NCBI RefSeq assembly: GCF_003048615.2
Contig: NZ_CP049263.1
Location: 1,116,001-1,180,000 of the forward strand
DNA from: Campylobacter concisus
GTDB lineage: Bacteria > Campylobacterota > Campylobacteria > Campylobacterales > Campylobacteraceae
Reading direction: 5' to 3'
Length of the DNA: 64,000 nt
Position numbers and translations under genes: made by a program. Positions 39,552-47,262 of this stretch are shown in pieces. Under the pieces are notes generated by a model that was not told where the DNA came from, made no database searches, and worked only from the letters and a program-made list of their open reading frames with translations. The first letter of the stretch is position 1. The number at the start of each line of letters is the position of its first letter.

Positions 39552-40108
39552 CAGCTATTTAAGATAGCGATAGCAGAGCGTTTAACAGCGTCATTTATGA
39601 TGTCTGTTAAGAATGGCTTAAATGCTCCACCAGTGCGAACTAGCTCAAATTTGGTTTGGTTGTTTGAGATATTTTTGATGATGCTTTGATCGCCTTTTTG
39701 GATTTTAAGAGTGATCTTTATCTTGCCCTTTGTGTTGTCACTGCCATATCCGCTCATATTTGCTTCAAATTCGTTTATGAAAACTTCAACTACGACGCCA
39801 CCCATGCCATTTACATTTGCGCCACGTGCCGCAAGCTCTCTTTTAAGGGAGTCGCTAAAGTAAGTCGCAAGATCGTTTTGAAGCACGACATACTCTTTTA
39901 CAGTGCCTCTACCATCGGTTATAGTTGCGATAGTGCTTTTGTTTTTGCGACTATCATGCACCGCGCTTATATAGACTTCAAGGCCGTTAGCTTGCTGACT
40001 TGCAGCAGTTTTGTAAGGATCAAAGGCAACTACTGTCTGAGTAGGCGCGCAACCGCTCAAGAATAGGACAAAAAGTCCAAAGATAGCTAAAAATTTAAAT
40101 TTACTCAT
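39551..40108 (-). CDS. YajG-like lipoprotein
   Basis: A 185-residue lipoprotein with lipobox LFLSGCAPT (cysteine near residue 20). The following domain (TVVAFDPYKTAASQQANGLE, EVFINEFEANMSGYGS) resembles the YajG family of small outer-membrane lipoproteins. Start chosen at the ATG at 40108 with AAAGGA before it; an in-frame ATG at 40138 would add ten residues and overlap the neighbour. It is the middle gene of a lipoprotein pair and comF-like set. Confidence 0.72.
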   Translation of the reverse strand: MSKFKFLAIFGLFVLFLSGCAPTQTVVAFDPYKTAASQQANGLEVYISAVHDSRKNKSTIATITDGRGTVKEYVVLQNDLATYFSDSLKRELAARGANVNGMGGVVVEVFINEFEANMSGYGSDNTKGKIKITLKIQKGDQSIIKNISNNQTKFELVRTGGAFKPFLTDIINDAVKRSAIAILNS

Positions 40109-40118
40109 ATTTTTCCTT

Positions 40119-40841
40119 TCAAAGTTTAGTGATCTCATCAGCCACTTTTATGGCAGCTTGCTTGACTAAAAGCGCGATAAAGAAGTCAAACTGACCGCTT
40201 CTTGACGCCTCAAGCTCCTCCACATGGTGTCTAGTCGAGATAGGAATTCGTTTTTTGAAATTTATATCTGAAAGCACAAGCTCGCCGTATAAATGTCCGT
40301 TTAAAATTTCAGAGCTTCTTGAGTAAGTGCCTCTAAGCTCGTCAAATCTAAAATCAAGCCTATATGTATAAGGCGATGTTTGCGTATCCACGACAACGAT
40401 GCCACGAGAATTTAGCTCACGTTTTAAAAACATATAAAAGAGCACTTCAAGGCGTGGATTTGAGTTAAAGACTACGCCGCTACCATCTTCTCTTGTGTAA
40501 TAAATCGACCTTGCGCTGCTTCTAGCATCCACGATCCTATGAAAATAGACCTTCTTTAGCCCGACATTTATGTCGATCATATTTTTTTCTAAGCAGCAGT
40601 TTATCGCCACGTCGCTTCTATACTTGACGCCATTTATAAAAACACCATCACCCCTGCCCCTGCAAGCGCTGCAGTCAGCTGGGATCCTCATAACCTCTTC
40701 AAAATAGGTCTTATCTTCGCTACTTATGCTTGCACTTTGCACGCCGTCTATGCCCTCGCACGATAGACAAAGACTAGCTTTTGCCACGCAGCCAGTTAGA
40801 AAGACGGCTGCAAAAATTGCTAATAATGTCGCTCTTAGCAT
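40119..40841 (-). CDS. Cysteine-rich lipoprotein of unknown family
   Basis: A 240-residue protein with signal peptide and lipobox (FLTGCVAKA, cysteine about residue 18). After it come cysteines in CLSCEG, CSACRG and CC (residues about 25-85), then a beta-rich domain resembling the YajG/LptE-type lipoproteins (TYRLDFRFDELRGTYSRSSE). I do not know the family. It starts inside the tautomerase gene (7-base overlap) and ends 10 bases before the YajG-like gene, so the three form one unit. Confidence 0.65.
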   Translation of the reverse strand: MLRATLLAIFAAVFLTGCVAKASLCLSCEGIDGVQSASISSEDKTYFEEVMRIPADCSACRGRGDGVFINGVKYRSDVAINCCLEKNMIDINVGLKKVYFHRIVDARSSARSIYYTREDGSGVVFNSNPRLEVLFYMFLKRELNSRGIVVVDTQTSPYTYRLDFRFDELRGTYSRSSEILNGHLYGELVLSDINFKKRIPISTRHHVEELEASRSGQFDFFIALLVKQAAIKVADEITKL

Positions 40842-41065
40842 TTCACTTCCTTTTGCTCTTTTTGTTTTTTGCGGAGATTTTTCACGCTCTCGCCTGCGAT
40901 GCCGTAGTTGTTCGTGTCGATCTCATCGATAATGACAACGGTATTTTGAGCGCTTCTACCTAAAATTTCGCTTATTAGCTTTGTAACTCCACTTATCATC
41001 TTCTCTTTTTGCTCCACACTTGGGCTATCACTCTCTTTTGTCACGCAAATTTTCACAAACGGCAT
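40835..41065 (-). CDS. 4-oxalocrotonate tautomerase family protein
   Basis: A 76-residue member of the tautomerase family. The catalytic proline follows the initiator methionine (MPFVKICVTKE), so removal of Met exposes Pro1. The family segment VEQKEKMISGVTKLISEIL follows. The basic C-terminal tail (about residues 60-76) is longer than in 62-residue enzymes and overlaps the start of the lipoprotein gene. The natural substrate is unknown. Confidence 0.82.
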   Translation of the reverse strand: MPFVKICVTKESDSPSVEQKEKMISGVTKLISEILGRSAQNTVVIIDEIDTNNYGIAGESVKNLRKKQKEQKEVKC

Positions 41066-41146
41066 AGCACTCCTTTTTGTAAATTTAACACTTAAATTTT
41101 AATCAAAACCTATCCACCAAACAAGCTCCCAAATGCGGCAGTATCG

Positions 41147-41251
41147 CAAAGTCAGACAAGGCGTGGATAAAATTTACGACGGGAGTTACCATGGCAGGTA
41201 ATGACCGAGTAAATTTTAGACACAACGAAGTATGACAAAGCGAGACAACGC
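41147..41251. repeat. Composite intergenic repeat: direct repeats flanking an imperfect inverted repeat
   Basis: Two similar 16-mers lie 89 bases apart: CAAAGTCAGACAAGGC at 41147 and CAAAGCGAGACAACGC at 41236. Between them 41168-41218 forms an imperfect hairpin (TAAAATTTAC at the ends and TTACC/GGTAA near the loop ATGGCA). It ends one base before the lepA stop and fills much of the 187-base gap. No open frame is credible there. I saw no second copy in this window. Confidence 0.5.
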
Positions 41252-41252
41252 A

Positions 41253-43043
41253 TTAGTCTATTTTTAGGACAGATAAAAACGCCTCCTGCGGCAAATTCAC
41301 CTTACCTATCGCCTTCATCCTCTTCTTACCCTCTTTTTGCTTCTCAAGCAACTTTCTCTTACGCGTAATATCGCCGCCGTAGCACTTGGCTGTGACGTTT
41401 TTACCCATTGATTTTACGGTTTCTCTAGCAATGATTTTATTGCCGATGCTCGCTTGTATCGCCACCTCAAAGAGTTGGCGCGGGACGATCTCTTTCATCG
41501 CCTTTACAAAGTCCCTGCCTTTTGTCTGCGCCTTACTCTCAGGCACGATGATAGAGAGCGCATCGACCGTCTCACCGGCCACTTTGACATCAAGCTTCAC
41601 TAGGTCGCCCACACGGTAGTCACTTGGCTCGTAGTCAAAGCTCGCGTAGCCTTTGGTGCTTGACTTTAGCTTGTCGTAAAAGTCCATCACGATCTCATTC
41701 ATCGGTATGTCATACTCGAGTAAAACGCGGTCAGTCGTGATGTAGTCCATCTTTGTTTGTATGCCGCGGCGGTTGTTTAAAAGCGTGATGATGTTGCCCA
41801 AAAACTCGCTTGGTGTGATGATAGTGGCCTTTACGTATGGCTCAAGGATCGAGTCTATTTTATTTACAGGCGGCAACTGGCTCGGGTTTTGAATTTTTAA
41901 ATTTAGCCCATCAGTTTGGATGACTTCATAAGTCACAGTTGGCGCTGTGGCGATGAGATCAAGATCAAATTCACGCTCCAGCCTCTCTTTGACAACCTCC
42001 ATATGAAGAAGACCTAAAAAGCCAACCCTAAAGCCAAATCCAAGTGCGACCGAGGTTTCTGGCTCGTAGCTAATGGAGCTATCATTTAGCTTTAGCTTAT
42101 CCAGCGCGTCACGCAGATCTTCAAATTTATCAGTTTCAATAGGATAAAGTCCCGCAAAGACAAATGGCTTAGCCCTCTCAAAGCCGCCAACTGGCTCTTT
42201 TAGAGGATTTCTTGACTGCGTTATCGTATCTCCAACTTGCACGTCGCTAACGTTTTTAAGCCCCAAAACAACGATGCCAACCTCGCCAGCGCTAAGCGTT
42301 TTGGTCTTGATCGGAGCTATAGGATTTGGATACATGAGGTCTAGCACGATGTGTTTTTTGCCCGTGCCCATGACCAAAATTTCATCATTTTTTGAAATTT
42401 CACCATCATAAACACGCACAAGAGCAAGCGCGCCAAGGTAGTTGTCAAACCAACTATCGTAAATTAGCGCCTTTGTAGGCTTACTTACGTCGCCATTTGG
42501 CGCAGGGATCCTCGTGATGATCGCTTCAAGTAGCTCCTTTATGCCAACGCCTGTTTTTGCGCTCACTTCGATCGCTCCTGAGCAGTCAAGCCCGATGATG
42601 TGCTCGATCTCATCTTTTACCCTAGCAGGGTCAGCCGCTGGTAGGTCGATCTTGTTGATGACTGGGATGATCTCTAGGTTGTTTTCAAGTGCGATATAGA
42701 CGTTTGCGATGGTTTGCGCCTCCACGCCCTGGCTAGCATCCACGACAAGCAGTGCGCCCTCGCAGCTAGCCAAAGAGCGGCTCACCTCATAGCTAAAATC
42801 AACGTGTCCTGGGGTGTCTATCAAATTTAGAACAAAATTTTGCCCATTTAGTGCGTAGTTTAGGCGGACAGACTGGGCTTTGATCGTGATGCCACGCTCT
42901 TTTTCGATGTCCATCGTGTCCATGATTTGCGAGCTCATCTCACGGTCGCTAACGGCGCCACACTCCTGAATGAGACGGTCAGCAAGCGTGCTTTTGCCGT
43001 GGTCGATGTGAGCGATGATGCTAAAATTTCTAATGTTTTTCAT
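41253..43043 (-). CDS. lepA: Translation elongation factor 4
   Basis: LepA is a ribosome-bound GTPase that back-translocates or helps stalled ribosomes. The 596-residue protein has the G1 loop ([14 protein letters not shown], about residues 10-23), [12 protein letters not shown] (about residues 76-87), NKIDLP and the C-terminal LepA domain with [11 protein letters not shown] and [15 protein letters not shown]. Length and motifs are normal. It is a single gene, with the composite repeat just beyond its stop. Confidence 0.97.
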   Translation of the reverse strand: MKNIRNFSIIAHIDHGKSTLADRLIQECGAVSDREMSSQIMDTMDIEKERGITIKAQSVRLNYALNGQNFVLNLIDTPGHVDFSYEVSRSLASCEGALLVVDASQGVEAQTIANVYIALENNLEIIPVINKIDLPAADPARVKDEIEHIIGLDCSGAIEVSAKTGVGIKELLEAIITRIPAPNGDVSKPTKALIYDSWFDNYLGALALVRVYDGEISKNDEILVMGTGKKHIVLDLMYPNPIAPIKTKTLSAGEVGIVVLGLKNVSDVQVGDTITQSRNPLKEPVGGFERAKPFVFAGLYPIETDKFEDLRDALDKLKLNDSSISYEPETSVALGFGFRVGFLGLLHMEVVKERLEREFDLDLIATAPTVTYEVIQTDGLNLKIQNPSQLPPVNKIDSILEPYVKATIITPSEFLGNIITLLNNRRGIQTKMDYITTDRVLLEYDIPMNEIVMDFYDKLKSSTKGYASFDYEPSDYRVGDLVKLDVKVAGETVDALSIIVPESKAQTKGRDFVKAMKEIVPRQLFEVAIQASIGNKIIARETVKSMGKNVTAKCYGGDITRKRKLLEKQKEGKKRMKAIGKVNLPQEAFLSVLKID

Positions 43044-43132
43044 GAAATCCCTAGTTAAATTTTAGGCGATTTTATAAAAAAAATCGTTAAAGTTGAGTAA
43101 AAATGAGTTTGCTAGGCTAGCAAGGCTTAAAT

Positions 43133-43528
43133 TTAAAGCTCAAATTTAGCTCTTAAACTTTTACACAAAGCGCAGAGTACAACGCAAAGTGAATATAAAA
43201 AATAAAAATAAGCAATAAGCGGCAAAAAAACAAGAAAACCTGAAGCATAAACTAAAGCGCTAAGCCCGTATGTCGCAGTTGCCAGCGCTGGCACGTAATA
43301 AGTCCAAAGCTCTGGTTGTTCAAAAGGGGTGTCTATGGCATTAAAATATAGAGCAAAATTTAACGCCAGCAACAAAACAAATATATAATCCTTTTTCATA
43401 CAAAATAGAGCGCAGATCAAGGCTACTGCAAAATTTACCGCGATAAGAGAAACTATGACACTGCCCATAAAAACGCAAAACAAACCCATAGCCACGACCA
43501 TTAGATATTCATTTTTTATGCGAAACAT
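43133..43528 (-). CDS. Small integral membrane protein
   Basis: A 131-residue protein that is almost entirely hydrophobic (about four membrane helices, with a small polar loop DTPFEQPELW in the middle). No family is recognised. It lies between the CDF transporter gene and lepA on the same strand, without overlap. Nothing suggests enzymatic activity. Confidence 0.6.
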   Translation of the reverse strand: MFRIKNEYLMVVAMGLFCVFMGSVIVSLIAVNFAVALICALFCMKKDYIFVLLLALNFALYFNAIDTPFEQPELWTYYVPALATATYGLSALVYASGFLVFLPLIAYFYFLYSLCVVLCALCKSLRAKFEL

Positions 43529-43554
43529 TAAATTTAAACCTTTTGCGTCAAATT

Positions 43555-44475
43555 TTAGTGATGATGCCCAAAATGTTCGTCCTTATGCGCGCTTTTTAGC
43601 TCGCAGATGAGACCAGCTTTGTGTCCAAGGCTCTCGCTCTCAAACTGAAGCGTGACGTGACCGATACCTGCGTGAGAAAGCTCGTGCTCGATGCGCCTTA
43701 TCATCTTTGAAATTTCAGCCACGCTTAGCGCGTCATCTACCACCACGTGGGCTATGAGTGCGTTTGTGCCAGCATTTATCGCCCAGATATGCAGGTCATG
43801 CACGATTTTAACGCCATCTACACCCTTTATAACGCCTAAAATTTCATCCGTATCAAGCTTAAGCGGCACCGCTTCGATCAGGATATTAAAGCTATCTTTT
43901 AGCAAGCTAGCGCCACTTTTTATGATGAGTAGCGAGACAAAGATACTTGCGATGCTATCGGCCTGCGTGAAGTTAAATTTCATCACAAGAAGTGCCGCGA
44001 CGATGGCACCAACTGAGCCAAGCGTGTCGCCAAGCACGTGCAAATAAGCACCTTTCATATTTAAATTTTCTTTTGTATCAGCACTTTTATGCATATAAAT
44101 AGCCACGACTAAATTTACCACAAGCCCCAAAATGCTAACAAAAAGCATCGTTTTAGCCTCTATCTCTGGCTCGTTAAAAAGTCTGATGATAGCTTCTACT
44201 ATGACAAAAACAGCAAGTGCGATAAGAGCGATGGCATTTATAAAAGCGGCGATGATCTCGACCCTTTTGTAGCCAAAGGTCTTTTGTAAATTTGCCCTTT
44301 TTTCTGCGATCTTAAAAGCGACCAGTGACAAAAAGAGAGCCGCAGCGTCTGAGAGCATGTGAAATGCGTCGCTAATAAGCGCAAGCGAGTTTGAAACGAA
44401 GCCAAAAACGGCCTCAACTATCATAAACGTGAAAATTAGAAAAAATGAATTTCTAAGAACGCTCTTATTGTGCAT
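43555..44475 (-). CDS. Cation diffusion facilitator family transporter
   Basis: A 306-residue inner-membrane metal/proton antiporter with six membrane helices and a C-terminal cytoplasmic domain. Metal-site residues are visible in helix 2 (SDAFHMLSDAAAL, about residues 34-46) and helix 5 (HVLGDTLGSV, about residues 146-155). A terminal histidine cluster (HFGHHH) adds metal binding. Likely exports zinc, cobalt, cadmium or similar. It overlaps the upstream ABC membrane gene by 11 bases, suggesting coupled expression. Confidence 0.9.
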   Translation of the reverse strand: MHNKSVLRNSFFLIFTFMIVEAVFGFVSNSLALISDAFHMLSDAAALFLSLVAFKIAEKRANLQKTFGYKRVEIIAAFINAIALIALAVFVIVEAIIRLFNEPEIEAKTMLFVSILGLVVNLVVAIYMHKSADTKENLNMKGAYLHVLGDTLGSVGAIVAALLVMKFNFTQADSIASIFVSLLIIKSGASLLKDSFNILIEAVPLKLDTDEILGVIKGVDGVKIVHDLHIWAINAGTNALIAHVVVDDALSVAEISKMIRRIEHELSHAGIGHVTLQFESESLGHKAGLICELKSAHKDEHFGHHH

Positions 44476-45337
44476 TATTGTCCTTCTTTTCGGCGTCGAT
44501 CCTCTTGCCGATATCTTTTAAATTTGAAAATTCCTCGATGAGTTTTGGCGAGTCGTCAAGGCTGATGACGAAATTCCATATATAGGTCATCACAGAGTAG
44601 ATGTGGCCGGCATTTGTCTGCTGCGAGCTTAGCACTATTATCGCCACCAAAAAGAGTAGCGAAGCGCTAATGCCGATGATAAAATAGCTCATCGCCTCTC
44701 TATTTGAGATCGCTATACGAAATTTAGAAACGACATCGTAGTGCCTATTTAGTGTGCTTTTATTAAAAACACCTATCACCTTTGCCTCTTTTTCTAGGCG
44801 GTCATTTAAGCGAAGATAAAGGTCGTCATTTTTCTTAATATATCTTGGTAAAAATATAAGAAAAAAGGTCATCACTACAAAGCACACCACAGCGACCTTT
44901 GGCTCGACAAAAATGAGCATAAACGCTGAGCCGATGATCGAAATGACCGATGTAAAAAACATAGGAAAATGCGTCTCAAAGAAATTTACAAACTCTCGCG
45001 AGAGCGCTACTCTGGCGATGATGGCAGAGTCGTCTTTGGCATTTTGTTTTTCATTCATGATGACATTTACAGCAAGCTTTGCATAGATATTTGCAAAAAC
45101 TTGCGTATCCACACGGCGTCTAACGGCTCCTACAAGCCACGCTACGAGCACAAAAAGTGCGTAAATGAGGGCATTTAACGTATTTCCTTGCATGATTGCA
45201 TTGATCGCATAGCCCGCAAATATCGGATATGCTAGAAAAAGTCCATTCTCTGCTAGCACTAAAGCAAGGGTCAAAATGAGCTTTTTGTCGTGCTCGATAG
45301 CTATGCTCTTTAGCGTTTTAAAGGCATTATTTTGCAA
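44465..45337 (-). CDS. ABC transporter membrane domain without an ATPase
   Basis: A 290-residue protein of six membrane segments, similar to the membrane half of ABC exporters (SIAIEHDKKLILTLALVL near the start). It ends with an amphipathic tail where the linker to the ATPase would begin. No nucleotide-binding domain is present in the gene or next to it. TTG start at 45337 with GGAG six bases before it. A partner ATPase could be elsewhere, or the protein could work alone with the CDF transporter; neither is shown. Confidence 0.75.
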   Translation of the reverse strand: MQNNAFKTLKSIAIEHDKKLILTLALVLAENGLFLAYPIFAGYAINAIMQGNTLNALIYALFVLVAWLVGAVRRRVDTQVFANIYAKLAVNVIMNEKQNAKDDSAIIARVALSREFVNFFETHFPMFFTSVISIIGSAFMLIFVEPKVAVVCFVVMTFFLIFLPRYIKKNDDLYLRLNDRLEKEAKVIGVFNKSTLNRHYDVVSKFRIAISNREAMSYFIIGISASLLFLVAIIVLSSQQTNAGHIYSVMTYIWNFVISLDDSPKLIEEFSNLKDIGKRIDAEKKDNNAQ

Positions 45338-45407
45338 ATTTTAACTCCAATTTATCATAAATTTTTCGTAGATTTTAGCCTAAATTTGCAAATTTTGATA
45401 ATTTTTA

Positions 45408-45430
45408 GTTGTAACTCTTGACATTACAAC
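45408..45430. promoter_or_regulatory. Operator 1: GTTGTAA-N9-TTACAAC dyad
   Basis: A perfect 7+7 bp inverted repeat with a 9-base spacer that contains the -35 box TTGACA of the cupin promoter. A bound repressor here would block RNA polymerase. Confidence 0.8.
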
Positions 45431-45446
45431 AAAAAATTATTATACT
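45418..45446 (+). promoter_or_regulatory. Near-consensus sigma70 promoter of the cupin gene
   Basis: TTGACA (45418-45423), exactly 17 bases, then TATACT (45441-45446). This is unusually complete for Campylobacter, where -35 boxes are often absent. The transcript would begin near 45453, inside the interval before operator 2. Confidence 0.85.
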
Positions 45447-45456
45447 TCGCTCATCG

Positions 45457-45479
45457 GTTGTAAATAAAAATATTACAAC
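45457..45479. promoter_or_regulatory. Operator 2: second GTTGTAA-N9-TTACAAC dyad
   Basis: The same seven-base arms with the same nine-base spacing as operator 1, 49 bases downstream centre to centre, just after the predicted transcript start. It is followed by AAGGAG and the cupin ATG at 45500. Confidence 0.8.
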
Positions 45480-45499
45480 ACAAAAATAAGGAGAATAAA

Positions 45500-45874
45500 A
45501 TGAAAAATTTTCAGGTTGCAAAGATCGCAAATGCGCCAAGAGTCGAGCTAAAAGAGGCTTTGAATTTAACTGGCTGTGAAGTATCTATAAACGAGCTTGC
45601 GGCAAATGTGAGCGTGCCATTTGTCCATGCGCACAAGCAAAACGAGGAGCTTTACATCATCACTGATGGCGATGGCGAGCTCTTCATCGATGGCGAAGTG
45701 ATAAAAGTAAGCAAAGGCGACGCAGTGCGCATAGATCCAGATGGCAAAAGGTGCTTTAAAGCTGGCAAAAACGGCATCAAAATGATCTGCATCCAGACAA
45801 AACGCGGTAGCCTAGAGCAATACACTATGACTGACGGCGTAATGGTTGATGACGTAAAGCCAAGCTGGCTCTAA
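45500..45874 (+). CDS. Cupin domain protein
   Basis: A 124-residue single-domain cupin. Metal-ligand residues appear in PFVHAHKQNEELYIITDGDG (His43, His45, Glu50) and a later GDAVRIDPDGKRCF stretch (His replaced by Arg-Cys region). Two cysteines lie outside the metal motif. The function is unknown; such proteins are often oxidoreductase-linked or regulatory. It is the first gene behind the two-operator promoter, 28 bases before the reductase-like gene. Confidence 0.85.
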   Translation: MKNFQVAKIANAPRVELKEALNLTGCEVSINELAANVSVPFVHAHKQNEELYIITDGDGELFIDGEVIKVSKGDAVRIDPDGKRCFKAGKNGIKMICIQTKRGSLEQYTMTDGVMVDDVKPSWL

Positions 45875-45902
45875 ATTTAAAAAGAAATTTAAAGGAGAAA
45901 TA

Positions 45903-46538
45903 ATGAAAATAGCAATCATAGGTGCAAACGGCAAAAGCGGTGCAAATTTAGTAAAAGAAGCGCTAAAACAAGGTTGCGACGTCACAGCGATCGTTAGAAA
46001 CAAAGAGTATAAAAACGAAGGCGTAAAGGTCGTTTATAAAGATATTTTCGAGCTTACAAAGGCTGATCTCGCTGGCTTTGACGCGGTTATCAGCGCATTT
46101 GCTGCATGGAGCGAAGAAACTTTCCCGCTTCACAAAAAAGTGGCCGCTCACCTTTTAAATTTACTAGAAGGCACTAACACAAGGCTCATCGTAGTTGGTG
46201 GCGCTGGTACGTTATTTGTTGATAGCAACGGCACTATGGTCATGGATACGCCAGACTTCCCAGCTGCATATATGGGCGTGGCAAAGGCTACGGCGGAGTC
46301 ATATTTTGAGCTAAAAGGTAGTGCAAATGTGCTTTGGACATACGTAAGTCCAGCAGGCGACTACGACGCAAACGGCGCTCGCACGGGCAAATACGTGCTT
46401 GGCGGGGATGATCTCATACTAAACTCAAAAAATGAGAGCTACATAAGCTACGCAGACCTTGCACTTGCGATCATAGACGAGCTAAAAAATAAGAAATTTA
46501 TCCAAAAGCGCTTCACTGCGGTTGGCGAGAGAGCGTGA
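45903..46538 (+). CDS. NAD(P)H-binding, NmrA/YwnB-like protein
   Basis: A 211-residue atypical short-chain dehydrogenase. It opens with the dinucleotide loop IAIIGANGKSGANLVKEA (about residues 3-20) and has VVGGAGTLFVDSNGTMVMDT in the middle. It lacks the usual catalytic Tyr-x3-Lys, as in the NmrA/YwnB group of sensors or flavin-reductase-like proteins. A strong ribosome site (AAAGGAG) precedes it. It lies between the cupin and the Rrf2 regulator, likely the same unit. Confidence 0.85.
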   Translation: MKIAIIGANGKSGANLVKEALKQGCDVTAIVRNKEYKNEGVKVVYKDIFELTKADLAGFDAVISAFAAWSEETFPLHKKVAAHLLNLLEGTNTRLIVVGGAGTLFVDSNGTMVMDTPDFPAAYMGVAKATAESYFELKGSANVLWTYVSPAGDYDANGARTGKYVLGGDDLILNSKNESYISYADLALAIIDELKNKKFIQKRFTAVGERA

Positions 46539-46610
46539 GTTTATAAATTTGACAGCTGGCGAAGGCTCGTAAGTCAAATTTAGCTGGCTGTCTTTGGCAG
46601 AAAATTTAAG

Positions 46611-46616
46611 TATAAT
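46611..46616 (+). promoter_or_regulatory. Possible -10 box of the Rrf2 gene
   Basis: TATAAT 22 bases before the ATG at 46639 in the 100-base gap after the reductase-like gene. There is no good -35, and no GTTGTAA dyad lies near it. Confidence 0.5.
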
Positions 46617-46638
46617 CACGAAAAATTTAAGGACGATC

Positions 46639-47052
46639 ATGCAAGTTGGCATTAAATTTTCAACTGCGATACACGCGCTTTTATGTGCTAAATTTTTTGA
46701 AAATGAGAAGGTTACAAGTGAATTTATAGCTGGCAGCATAAACACAAACCCAGTTATCGTTAGGCGCCTGCTTGGCACTCTAAAGGCCGCAGGGCTAGTA
46801 AATGTCGTAGCTGGAGTTGGTGGAGTGAGCCTTGTAAAAGAGCCAAAAGATATAAATTTACTTGAAATTTTTAACGCAGTAAATGAAAAAGAAAAACTTT
46901 TTAAAATTCACTCTGACTCACCAAAAGCCTGCCCGCTTGGTGGCAGGATAGAGGAGCTTTTAAGCGGGCACTTTTTAAGAGCGCAAACTGCTCTAGAAAA
47001 CGAGCTAAAAAACGTCACTTTGCAAGACTTGCTAGACGAGCTTGCAAGATAA
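46639..47052 (+). CDS. Rrf2 family transcriptional regulator
   Basis: A 137-residue Rrf2 regulator: winged helix with the recognition helix around NTNPVIVRRLLGTLKAAGLV (residues 35-54) and the wing VVAGVGGVSLVKEP. It lacks the three-cysteine Fe-S cluster set of IscR/NsrR. Only two cysteines occur: C16 and C98, the latter in KACPLGG, a position where related sensors such as YwnA/HypR carry a redox-active cysteine. The start at 46639 has AAGGAC before it; an upstream in-frame ATG at 46594 is less likely. It may control the cupin promoter upstream. Confidence 0.85.
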   Translation: MQVGIKFSTAIHALLCAKFFENEKVTSEFIAGSINTNPVIVRRLLGTLKAAGLVNVVAGVGGVSLVKEPKDINLLEIFNAVNEKEKLFKIHSDSPKACPLGGRIEELLSGHFLRAQTALENELKNVTLQDLLDELAR

Positions 47053-47054
47053 AT

Positions 47055-47132
47055 TTAAAAAACTGAAACTAGAATTTTAATTTCCTTTCCTTTTGTAGCT
47101 GGGGCTTGAAACCCAGTTGTAGTTATTGCCAT
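47055..47132 (-). CDS. Possible 25-residue small protein
   Basis: A short frame on the minus strand with a strong ribosome site (AAAAGGAGC, eight bases before ATG). It encodes MAITTTGFQAPATKGKEIKI and five further residues. It lies between the Rrf2 gene and the frameshifted phage-type gene. It could be a true small protein or the surviving start of a lost gene. I recognise no family. Confidence 0.3.
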   Translation of the reverse strand: MAITTTGFQAPATKGKEIKILVSVF

Positions 47133-47242
47133 TTCTTTGCTCCTTTTATGCAATTTAATGGCAATTTATCATTTGTGACTGTGTCAAATCTACCCAATTT
47201 TGAGAAAATAAAAATTTTTTTACTTGATTTGAAAAAGAGAGT

Positions 47243-47262
47243 AAGCCCTAAAGATAGGGCTT
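47243..47262. terminator. Terminator after the decayed phage-type gene
   Basis: A perfect 8-bp stem AAGCCCTA/TAGGGCTT with loop AAGA. T runs follow on both strands, so it can act in either direction. It touches the stop codon of the last fragment. Confidence 0.75.

Noticed and set aside
47095-47120. Short inverted repeat CTGGG/CCCAG as a terminator of the Rrf2 gene
   Set aside because: Only five base pairs and no T run in the right direction.
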